Of a DNA stretch of 64,000 nt, positions 57,101 to 64,000 are shown piece by piece. This DNA is from Schistocephalus solidus (lineage: Eukaryota; Platyhelminthes; Cestoda; Diphyllobothriidea; Diphyllobothriidae): NCBI GenBank assembly GCA_017591395.1, contig WEDG01004155.1, positions 124,001 to 188,000 on the forward strand, written 5' to 3'. The position numbers were made by a program, and so were the translations under genes. The notes beneath the pieces are model-generated. The model worked only from the letters and a program-made list of their open reading frames with translations, was not told the DNA's origin and made no database searches. The stretch's first letter is position 1; each line of letters opens with the position of its first letter.

Positions 57101-58915
57101 ACTGTCTGATTTGGACAGATGCTGATGACCCTATTAGACTAGAAAAAGGACAATTTGGTTTAGCAGGGGCACACACACTCGTCCTGTTCTACCTTGGAGC
57201 TCACCCTCGAGCTCCGCCAGTAGCCGCAGATCGTTTAGTAGTATAGACCGATTCACAATACCGACGAAGGCAAAGGAGACTGGAGTGGCCAGTTCTGGCT
57301 CATTACCCGTCATCAGCCAGTGATACCCAACCCCAGCTGGTGCAGCACGTGAGTTTCATACCCGCGACCTATTGATTAAAAGTCCAAAGCTCTAACCAAC
57401 GGTGCCACGAGCTCGTTGTCTTACCGGTTTCGATCGGGAATTTTAACTGCAGTAAGTAGGCGCTCACCGATTGGTTACAGGGCTCACTCGTCCCGATCTG
57501 CCTTGGGGTTTAATAGTTCCGATCTAAACCAGCGAGACAAGGAGCCCGCGGCACAGTGCGTTACAGAATTGGATTTCTAATCAACAGGTCGCAGGTTCGG
57601 GCCTCCGGTGGTGCACCACCTGGGGTTGGGTGTGACTAACTGCTCTCAGCTACTGAGCCAGAAATGGTCAAGCCAGTCTCCATTGGCATTGACGGCATTT
57701 TTAATCTGCGTATTTGACATGTTGTTCTCATGTGGCAAGGGAGTTGGCCTAGCTCAGGATTAGGTAAGGATGTCCTGTTTGGCCACCTAAACTGGACACG
57801 AGAACAGGAACCGCCTGCAATACCCGTGGCCTTACGCCAAATTCCGGGAATATTAGAGTTAGGGTTAAGGTCAAAGTTGGGGTCAGTGTCAGGATTATGT
57901 CAAGGATTAAGGTTTGGGTTCGTGCTTACTGTGGGCTTTGGGTCTACGATAGAGCTAGGGTTACGATTTAGGTTAAAGTTCTGTTTTATATGAGGTTCAT
58001 TGTTAGGGCTAAAACACTGAAGTTTATCGCAAGGTCACTTATTTGAAGTGGGCGGGGCGTTCCTATTTGTGCGTCTTGCTTAGGCGACCATACAAGCCAT
58101 CCTTACCCAGAAGTATACTGTCCACCACAGAGACTCGAAAAAATGGAAACATATTTTGAAGTCATTACCTAAGAGGAAAACGACTTCCCCTCCGAGCGAT
58201 GCATTTTCTCGAACTTAGCGACACAGTGCCTTAATTTTTAATGTCTATGCTAATACTTGCCTACCAGTTTTCTTTCTTTTTATCTTCTTCCTTTTTTCTT
58301 CTTCCATCCAGTATATATATATTAAGGTGCATAGCCATGCGGCAACACTTTTGGAAGACTCATTGAATAGATTAGCTCAAGAATTAATCGAATAAATGTC
58401 TTGTCAACCTTGAAAGAATAAAATGAAATTTCAGACTGGTCATGTGGATTTCGATGTAAAAATACGGGAGGCGGTAATGGCCGGCTTTAGCCATCAAGTT
58501 TTCGACAGGCAGGCATAAATCAACCCTAGGCAAGATAGAAGGCTGAGATACTATCCCGCAGCCATGCCAAAGCAGCGAACCATATCTCTACATGCCTTCG
58601 AGGCCTGAGTAGCTAAATTAAACAAGAGAACTCAAGAAGATGGAAGTAAAAGCAAAGACCAACCATGGCATAATTGTCCCTGGAGTCAGAAAATTGCTGC
58701 CTGTCGGACCGGAGAGATTCCAGCTTTTCTCGCAGGGTGTTCACCTTCTCTTCCATCTCAGTGGACAAATTCACACAGGCTTCCAGGTCCTCTAGCACAG
58801 TAATAACTTTGAACATGAAGGACTCCACATCATCAGGACCAAATTCGTCAATCAAAAGCTGCAGTTCTTGACCAATCGCCGAAGCCGCTGAGTAAACGTC
58901 AGTAGTAGTGAACAT
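44921..58915 (-). CDS. RILPL: RILP/RILPL-family Rab-effector homologue, five coding exons, 383 aa
   Basis: Exons (minus): 58915-58664, 53793-53451, 46541-46426, 45509-45288, 45139-44921. All junctions are GT..AG and phase-consistent; the total is 1152 nt. The order matches RILP/RILPL1 (about 400 aa). RH1 domain: residues 1-84 ([29 protein letters not shown]). A coiled coil with the family pattern [16 protein letters not shown] lies at 86-114, with more coiled coil in exons 3 and 4. The RH2 motif ([20 protein letters not shown]) is at 346-365. In animals RH1 binds dynein light intermediate chain or myosin Va and RH2 binds phosphorylated or GTP-bound Rabs; the protein controls late endosome, lysosome or ciliary traffic. 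Intron 2 holds an antisense LINE. A promoter is not identified. Confidence 0.85.
45288..45509 (-). CDS. RILPL: RILPL-like exon 4 (coiled coil)
   Basis: 74 codons, phase 0 at both ends. Acceptor CTACAG at 45511-45510, with only a modest pyrimidine tract; donor AAG|GTGACC. Helical, Glu/Lys/Leu-rich, corresponding to the coiled coil before RH2. Confidence 0.8.
45510..46425 (-). other. RILPL-like intron 3 (916 bp)
   Basis: Bounded by GTAAGT and CTACAG. No repeat or other gene recognised inside. Confidence 0.75.
46426..46541 (-). CDS. RILPL: RILPL-like exon 3 (coiled coil)
   Basis: Acceptor CTTCTTATAG, strong donor GCG|GTAAGT. 116 nt; the split codon with exon 2 gives Asp. The peptide [20 protein letters not shown] aligns with the E-x-x-L-L-x-x-L-K-E-V segment of RILP proteins. 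Confidence 0.82.
46542..47250 (-). other. RILPL-like intron 2, 3' part without recognised features
   Basis: Short frames here have no known motif; the LINE insertion begins at about 47255. Confidence 0.6.
47255..51904 (+). pseudogene. Nearly full-length but inactivated RTE-like LINE (endonuclease, RT, zinc fingers)
   Basis: The 5' leader begins near 47255. Endonuclease pieces follow from about 47870 ([27 protein letters not shown] then stop at about 47979; [16 protein letters not shown]). RT N-terminus at 49252-49674 ([31 protein letters not shown]), stopped at 49672. RT core at 49750-50674 with a TAG near 49860, [10 protein letters not shown] instead of QGCVLAP, and FRDD instead of FADD near 50160. 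Post-RT region to 51100 and zinc-finger remnants to about 51895 ([12 protein letters not shown] relics with frame changes). It lies antisense in intron 2 of the RILPL-like gene. Confidence 0.92.
48476..48845 (+). repeat. 185-bp internal tandem duplication in the LINE relic
   Basis: 48476-48660 and 48661-48845 are two adjacent diverged copies of the endonuclease-RT linker (GATGGACGG.TCATCG then CTCATCATCTCCAAGATGAGG, later AAGTTGACTACTGTTTTATT versus AAGTTAAATACTCTTTTGTT, then GATTTCAGCAA). Confidence 0.8.
52010..52900 (+). repeat. R1 repeat, two-unit copy behind the LINE relic
   Basis: It starts about 100 bp after the LINE coding end. Unit 1 is at about 52088-52430 and unit 2 at about 52431-52893, in the same order as 2250-3030 and with the same terminal block (GGTGGAGTATACTGTGAACA then TCGTCGAAATCGACG). 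Short GGGGGAGGAGGAGAGAG purine runs lie at 52750-52770. Confidence 0.8.
52901..53450 (-). other. RILPL-like intron 2, 5' part
   Basis: No recognised element between R1 and the donor of exon 2. Confidence 0.6.
53451..53793 (-). CDS. RILPL: RILPL-like exon 2 (coiled coil)
   Basis: The acceptor is TTTTTTGTCTTCGTAG before 53793; the donor is G|GTACGT at 53451. 114 codons plus one base. It starts with the conserved LEQLQQSW and EAENERL coiled-coil segment, then a low-complexity acidic stretch ([11 protein letters not shown]) and a second helical stretch. Confidence 0.85.
53794..55085 (-). other. RILPL-like intron 1, 3' part
   Basis: AT-rich. Possible diverged R5-type sequence at about 54600-54900 (ATATGCAAGTTTATAAGGGC; TTAAAGTTTCATGACAT). 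A 95-codon plus frame (54474-54761) lacks motifs. Confidence 0.5.
55090..55195 (+). repeat. Fragment related to the 33.93-34.06 kb spacer
   Basis: Shares GCCGATGTTTCTGC, TGACACAGC, GTTCGGCTC and TGGGTCCC with 33946-34012 in the same orientation. Confidence 0.6.
55196..55879. other. Intron 1 stretch without recognised features
   Basis: AT-rich; no element recognised. Confidence 0.5.
55880..56075 (-). mobile_element. Degenerate SINE with collapsed hammerhead block
   Basis: The order is B-box-like GGTTCGAGTCTCGTG(TG), the GGGGTTGGTTTTGACTGG linker, then a deletion that leaves only a hairpin (GACTGGCTGAT / ATCAGCCAGTC at 55985-56014), and the 3' end CTTGTCATTGTCGG. The GAAA strand is lost. Confidence 0.65.
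56155..56345 (+). repeat. R5-type repeat copy
   Basis: Resembles 7018-7165: GAGTACAAGAA.GAATA..TTTTGC, then GTGGTCATTT and, near its end, GCCCGGCATCCTGGTGCGTC versus CCAAAATCCTGGCGTC. Confidence 0.45.
56465..56690 (+). pseudogene. Penelope-like 3' fragment (copy 4) with hammerhead-like motif
   Basis: The last part of the conserved protein tail is readable ([20 protein letters not shown] at about 56478-56540), matching the ends of copies 2 and 3. It is followed by the 3' region with the ribozyme-like motif and the tail AATAAAGTCGTGATTTCGGC. It lies in intron 1 of the RILPL-like gene, antisense to it. Confidence 0.7.
56600..56652 (+). ncRNA. Hammerhead-ribozyme-like motif, Penelope-like copy 4 (consensus core)
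   Basis: Core CUGACGA (56606-56612) fits the hammerhead consensus exactly. Stem II is GGACUU with GAGUUC (56614-56619 with 56626-56631), six pairs including G-U. GAAA is at 56632-56635. Helix III is the palindrome AGCU instead of ACGU, then C17 at 56639. Stem I is imperfect: AUCG can pair with the nearby CGAAU only after an AGA bulge. Confidence 0.55.
56691..57175. other. Intron 1 stretch without recognised features
   Basis: A 69-codon plus frame (56721-56930) is Asn/Lys-rich without motif. Confidence 0.5.
57180..57490 (-). mobile_element. tRNA-derived SINE with hammerhead-like block
   Basis: In reverse: leader CGCCTACTTACTGCAG.., A box CGTGGCACCGTTGGTTAGAG, B box GGTCGCGGGTATGAAACTC, linker, and hammerhead-like block at 57278-57322. 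The core CUGAUGA is intact, but GAAC replaces GAAA and stem I is reduced to five pairs. It forms a head-to-head pair with the next SINE. Confidence 0.75.
57491..57715 (+). mobile_element. tRNA-derived SINE, plus orientation
   Basis: A-box-like GCGGCACAGTGCGTTACAGA, B-box GGTCGCAGGTTCGGGCC, CACCTGGGGTTGGGTGTGAC linker, then a hammerhead block with destroyed core (CUGCUCU) but GAAA kept at about 57661, ending CATTGACGGCA. Confidence 0.7.
57763..58107. mobile_element. MITE-like element with long imperfect terminal inverted repeats and a TTAGGG-like core
   Basis: The left end reads GGTAAGGATGTCCTGTTTGG and the right end, reversed, GGTAAGGATGGCTTGTATGG. Similarity continues inward for about 90 bp (CACCTAA versus CGCCTAA; AACAGGAACCGC versus AATAGGAACGCC; GTGGCCTTACG versus GTGACCTTGCG). 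The core 57856-58010 is rich in degenerate TTAGGG units (GAGTTAGGGTTAAGG, GAGCTAGGGTTACG, TTGTTAGGGC). There is no transposase and no clear target-site duplication. The 87-codon plus frame over it is a by-product of the repeats. Confidence 0.7.
58108..58610. other. Intron 1 stretch near exon 1
   Basis: A TTTTTCTTCTTCC pyrimidine run and short (AT) tract near 58300-58325; nothing else recognised. Confidence 0.5.
58664..58915 (-). CDS. RILPL: RILPL-like exon 1 (start codon, RH1 domain)
   Basis: 84 codons from ATG at 58915, phase 0. It encodes the RH1 helix bundle. The donor ATG|GTTGGT is weak but is the only GT that continues in frame with exon 2. A GCAG just before the ATG could be an acceptor for a 5' UTR exon. 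Confidence 0.85.
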
Positions 58916-59084
58916 CTGTCCTGCAAATCTAAAAGGACCGGAGAGAATAGTTGCAAAGAGTGATATAGAAATGTATGAAGAAAACCTTAGATGCTCCGAT
59001 CTGTGAGATATGACTGCAAAGATTCATATAGTTAATGAATTGGCTGAAAAATATTTAACCAAGGGGATACTGTCTAACGATATT

Positions 59085-59480
59085 TCGACCAGCACAAGCG
59101 ACGACGTCCATCAAGTGTATGTGAGCAGGCACAGCATCCATAACACTATTTCGTCTCTCATTCGTCTGACTCCGGCAGCAAGACAATGTCAGAACAACTG
59201 GGGGCAGGTTTGATGAGCAGTGGCTGACAAAGCTGAACAAACCCTTCTACGCGTGCCACGCACGAATCGGTCTTCGCAGAAGATACCGGGCTTGAAGGTA
59301 AATGGCTTGGACTGCATGTGCGTGAGTATCATAAAGGTCACATCTGGAAGGAAACACTGAGCCTGGCAATCAGTCCTGAGGAGACGGAGTTGCCTAATCA
59401 GTTGGCAGGTTTCCGAACTACGACTCTTAGCGCGTCGTGATAGATGCTGATATGCGGTGAGGATGGATTCCCTAGTGTCG
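59085..59480 (-). repeat. R1 repeat, strongly diverged, just upstream of the RILPL-like gene
   Basis: Begins GACGACGTCCATC (59090) like other minus R1 ends. Further on: TCTACGCGTGCCACGCACGA (59249), TCATAAAGGTCACATCTGG.AGG then GAGCCTGGCAATCAGTCC (59327-59373). Confidence 0.55.
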
Positions 59481-62400
59481 GGCTCATTCATTTTTGCCTC
59501 CTATATACACAAGTCCACTTTCAGGAGCCTGTCAGCCTCCTGGTTTAGTGATTGGATGGAGTGGTTGATGCAGCGTGAGGCCAACGCCTAGGCATGCCAT
59601 CACAGTGCCATGTGTGGTAGCAGTCATTGGAGGCGTGGACTCCGTGCACCTTGCCTAATGTGCCTCGTGAGCCATTCTGCCCTGTTTTCGTCCACCGCCT
59701 CTAAAGAATGGCTCGGTATGAGGGTCAGGTTATTATCTAAGGATTCGGATATATTGGAATGGATGCAAAATGAGCTGGCTATTGTCAGAGCGAACTGAAT
59801 TCGTCTTCTGATGGTGTGAATGAGCATGAACGGATAACGATTTACCAAACTACTAAGTGATAGAGCAAACAAGTATACAGGGGTTGAAACGACAGTTTTC
59901 TCAAACTTATTTAAGAACTTTTCAGCCATTCATATTTCTGACGAACACAGAGGTCTGAATAATGCAATAAGGACTCACGTTAAGTGCACTAGGTCAATAA
60001 GCCCTCGAGAGTCGAAGTAACAAAAACAGATTCCTTTCAATCTGAGAAACCTGTCAACTCGGCGAATGGTCATGCCAGTGTAAGCAAATAAGTGATGTCT
60101 TCGAACGAAGACTGTATGGTGGAGATACAGTAACGGGTTCGCTGGCTGTGATGATACTGGCTTATCCGTTGTGCCCACTTGTGAGGCGTATGAAAGGGCT
60201 GCGCAAGCAGTGCGGGTTGAAAATTTGTACAGAGAATAATACCATAAATAGATAAATAAAACTTGCATAAATTTATGTGCTAAAACTAATTTTGCCGGTA
60301 GCCACCATAGAATAAATTAAAGGTCATTAAAGTTCAAGCAAAACTATTAAATTCGGAACGTAAAGAGTATTGGGAAGACCACTGGAGCAAAGTAAGGCTG
60401 TCCAAGACGATTGACTGTTTTTCTTCAACTATGAGGGAACTTTTTATTTTCGTAAAAGACCCAGTTAGTGAAGTTAGCTTTACATGTTATTTGGTTGGTA
60501 GATAATATTGCTGCTTAAAATATCTTCACAAAGTATAGCTGCTGCACTCGAAGACGGTGTAGCTCGCAAATGACCAAGTAAATATGAGATAAGGCGTAAT
60601 TTAGTAAAATTTAGGGCTGTGTAGTGTGTTTATACAATGGCGAATTTAGCGGCTACCCCATTTGAGGCAACTGAATAAAATAGGGCATCAATAAGTTGGA
60701 CGCGAAAGCCAACGTTGCTATTGGGCATGCTACCTGAGGTACGGCGACATAAAAATGAATTTGAAGCACGACTAAAAAAACCAGTCGATTCTTTCTTGGT
60801 GGTCGGTTATGCCAAATTACAAAGGCGATTAGTTAATTGTGAATTAATGCTAGATTTAATCCCTTTTTTAGGTTTTTAATAAATTTGACGTGAAATTTCC
60901 TCCAGAAAATATTAAAATGTCAGTTAACTGTTTAGAGGTAGAGTATACATCTTTAAAACGCACCCGAACCCCCAGCTAGAATATTACTGTGTTGCAGAGA
61001 GAGACCAATACAAAGGTACTTTTCTGAAATATAAATTTGGTAGACTTATCACTATGATTAATTTAGCGAGCTTGAAACGATAACGACGTGCCAACGGTCA
61101 TGGCAACGAGGTTCTCAAATGAAAATATTATGCAGTCCTACCTAGAGATGCTGGACAGACCCTAATGACACCTTCCAAAGGTGAACTAGATGGTTTTCGA
61201 CTACCTGAGGTCAGGTGCCCTCTAGGTATAGAATTATTCGCAAAATGTCCCAGACCAGATCACGTATGACACTCATATACAAGTAATTCAATGTTTTTAG
61301 CCCCTGTGTTCATGCCTATCGCCAGATGCAGCACAAACGATTAACAAAGTAAAAAGATTTACGCAAAAGTAAGCAATGCGACCTTATCGTGATGTTGGTT
61401 GTTCTTGTCGATAGTGACGTAGGAAAGATCAGGACATTAACTAGTGAGCGAAGGATTTGCGAGCATATCCCTTATTCTTATGCGGATATAGCTTCAAGGA
61501 CCACCACCGTATTCTACTAACAAAATATTCCCCAGTAAAGAGCAATGTGGTCAAATTTTACAAAGGACTGTGCGTTTTGAATCTAAGAGATATAACAAAT
61601 AACATTCACCATTCAATAGGTCATAGACCAGTTTTATTTGGCCTTTTTCCTTTAGGGCCAGGATTGTCGATAAGGGTATGAATAATGTCCTAATTTACCT
61701 CGAGGTATGAAAAAGCATCTAAGGAATCACCGATTTTTCAAGGCAAAAACAATGCCGTAAAGATGCAGTGATATCTGGATCTATAGGTCTGTTCATTCGA
61801 TTCTTAGAAAGTAGACCAATATCAAGGTGTGCAATAATTGCGAGAGAAACATTCCAGCACACCTTTTTCGATATTATCCTTAAATTCATTTGGCCCACCT
61901 GATCAGCAGGTTACCTGCTCTTAGCATCCTAATGACTTACGGGCATAATTCCCATTTTACCAGTCATCCTCAAGTCGCCCTTCTTCTAAACAATGATTCG
62001 ACTTATAATACTTTGTAAAGTAGTTGCTTAGACATGTACTAAAGTCATCTCCGCAGATTAACCTGAACTGCAATAATAACATGCGATATTGCCCGGATGT
62101 ACTAAAATCATAACATGTTGAGATACGGCACTGTGCGTGCTCATTGGTCAATTGATTTTTAGCCTCCGTGCTGTTATTGGTCAGCGGGTTGATAGTGCTG
62201 CTTGCGCAGGCACGCGAAGGGCACCATTACACTTTTCTCTACCGTGGCGTGTGCACACATGATCACACATATGATTGCTTTTTTGACCCACTCGATTTGT
62301 ACTTTCACTTGTCTTCTGTATATGAGATCTATTGCTTTTCTTCTGTTAACCTTGTCCAATATCCAAACAGACCTGGAAGAGAACAATAAGAAGGCAGCTT

Positions 62401-63715
62401 GCTCGGGATGTAGCGAAAATACGCTGCAAAGTAACGGAGGAAATGAAAGAGGAAATGAATATCCAAAATGTTGGATGTTGAAAAAGATGTTGTGACAGTG
62501 CGGACCGAAGTCACTTTTAGTAGTTTCAGGCGAGTATGAAGGCAGTTTCAGTAAACTCGGGCAGAATGTCACAGGCATCCTAGATCGCTCAAGCGGTTAT
62601 CACTTCATTAAGAATGCCTACTGATCTATGATAGCCGCTGCTTCCTTATAGCAAATCCGAGCAACTATGGAGCACCCGAAACGAAAATCCAGTGCGGAAC
62701 ATCACGGGGCACAATGATTGGCTGTGACAACAGCCCCTCCCCCCTCCAGTATATCAGGTATGCGAAGGCAGAGACTTTGTTACAACTATTGCCAGCAGCT
62801 TCACAGTAAAAGGTAATGAGAAATGAATAAGTACGGGTAATACAAGGATCCTTGCTGTCAACGTACTAACAACGGTTGTCCGAATGTTGCTACCGACTCG
62901 AACCAAATAAAACAATCACGTTTGCCATCTCCGCCAATAAAAGTGCCCCCCTACGGTTCAACGATGAATGTTTGCTGCAGTTGCTCGGTTTCACCATAGT
63001 ATATTATGGTAGATGGTTTAGTAATCAAAAAAATGGTTATTAAAAGAGCATACAATCTTTTTCTAAACAATTTTGCAGGTGCACATGAGGCAGTTAAGAA
63101 TTCGAATAAAAGGCTGAGTCATCAGATCATATTACAATTAGGGAAAATGTTGCATTTTGGCATCAAATTGGGGAATATATAGAATATATATATTCTCTAT
63201 ATATAAAGGTATACCTTTAAAAGAAAGAACTTGTTGTTATACTTCGAACATAAAGCTTATAGATATGATACAAAAAGCAGTAAATAAGACAATGTTCATT
63301 CAAAAATGTTCCCCGAATTCGCTTGGTGACAGGGAAAACTTTGAGTTACAAAACATGCGATGAACGCACGACACCACCCCTCAGTCCTTACAACCAAAAC
63401 TACAAAACCAAGGACACAAGTCCATTGAAAGCCGCAAAGTAAAACAAAACAATGCTTCCACAAAAGATGTAACAGTTGATTAAAATATCTTATTTGTTCG
63501 AAGAAATTAAAAGTGGGTTTTGGCTTAACTTTCCTCATTTAGTGTTTAAACTGCGCTTGTTAATCTTTCTAGTGCTCATGCACTGCAACATGCATGTTAG
63601 GATGGGGTCACCGAATAATTCAGTATAACTCAGTATATAAGGGAGATAGGCAGAGCCTTTGAAAACCCTTTTTACAGATTGACGCTAGCAAAACAAGCAA
63701 ACTGTTACATGGAAA
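59481..63715. other. Unassigned AT-rich flank
   Basis: No exon, RNA gene or recognised element is supported over this 4.2 kb. Frames of up to 134 codons (62578-62174 minus) lack motifs and overlap frames on the other strand. Confidence 0.5.
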
Positions 63716-63719
63716 TAGT

Positions 63720-64000
63720 TGTTTCAGTATATCGATCATTGCTGACGACTAAATATATGTCCATCAATTAAAAATGCATCAAGTCTTCTTTTAAACATTT
63801 CAACGCTTTCAGCCTGAACAACCGAAGCAGGCAGTTTGTTCCATTATTCAATCACCCGTTGGGAAATGAAGTTGGCCCACACTTTAAGTTTAGGCGTGTT
63901 TTTTTTTCAGTTTGTATTGGTGACCTCGGAGACTTGTCATGTTTGCCAATTCAAAAAATTTGGCCATCTGAAGAGCACAATCATCTCCTCTAACCAGTTT
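63720..64000 (-). pseudogene. CR1-like LINE 3' fragment (continues beyond window)
   Basis: Reading the minus strand across two frames gives LVRGDDCALQMAKFFELANM, LRGHQYKLKKK, a WANFISQRVI / WNKLPASVVQAESVEMFKRR-type block and LDAFLID, the conserved C-terminal order of CR1 elements also seen at 40.7-41.0 kb. It is interrupted by frameshifts; the 5' part lies past base 64000. Confidence 0.75.

Noticed and set aside
57730..57993. 87-codon frame with repeating Gly-Leu-Arg-Phe pattern
   Set aside because: Direct product of the TTAGGG-like core of the MITE-like element.
1..64000. CRISPR arrays, bacterial operons, phage or plasmid features
   Set aside because: Repeats lack regular short spacing with unique spacers, and gene structure is eukaryotic with introns.

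Overview
The window looks like nuclear DNA of a flatworm, most likely a tapeworm of the diphyllobothriid type. This is inferred from split exons with GT..AG introns, very dense retroelement debris, and the kind of retroelements present: an RTE-like LINE with C2H2 zinc fingers after its reverse transcriptase, Penelope-like elements with GIY-YIG endonuclease, CR1- and Rex1-like LINE fragments, and tRNA-derived SINEs. No bacterial-style gene organisation is seen.

Two host genes are recognised, both on the minus strand. (1) A RILP/RILPL-family Rab-effector homologue runs from 58915 down to 44921. Five coding exons join in frame to 383 codons plus stop, with the RH1 domain in exon 1 and the RH2 motif in exon 5. 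Introns 1 and 2 (4.9 and 6.9 kb) are filled with transposons. (2) A TMEM185-family multi-pass membrane protein lies at 36596-35671. It ends in a good splice donor and is interrupted by two compensating frameshifts. A well-formed acceptor and exon at 26473-25969 is phase-compatible and may be its last exon. A further candidate terminal exon of unknown identity lies at 39143-38801 (minus).

Layout: 1-3.0 kb intact 3' half of an RTE-like LINE plus its 3' repeat; 3.0-10 kb AT-rich non-coding DNA with small repeat pairs; 10-16 kb R1 repeat, Rex1-like LINE relic, three Penelope-like fragments and SINEs; 16-20.7 kb little recognisable; 20.7-24 kb decayed RTE-like LINE; 24-33 kb mostly unassigned plus one exon; 33-35.5 kb SINE cluster with a three-unit tandem array and (TA)n tracts; 35.6-39.1 kb TMEM185 and the candidate exon; 39.2-41.05 kb CR1-like relic; 41-44.9 kb repeats and unassigned DNA; 44.9-58.9 kb RILPL-like gene with a 5.6-kb antisense LINE insertion in intron 2; 59-64 kb unassigned, ending in a CR1-like fragment.

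The most interesting signal is RNA-level. The SINE family combines a tRNA-like Pol III promoter with a 45-nt hammerhead-ribozyme-like motif. At 34.5-35.4 kb three units of about 302 bp lie head to tail, so self-cleavage would release monomers of about 301-303 nt. The Penelope-like copies carry a second, independent hammerhead-like motif in their 3' region at four places, with different but pairing stem II sequences. Schistosome Sm-alpha repeats and Penelope-like elements of other animals are known to carry hammerheads, so the principle is known. The particular elements here I cannot match to a described one from memory.
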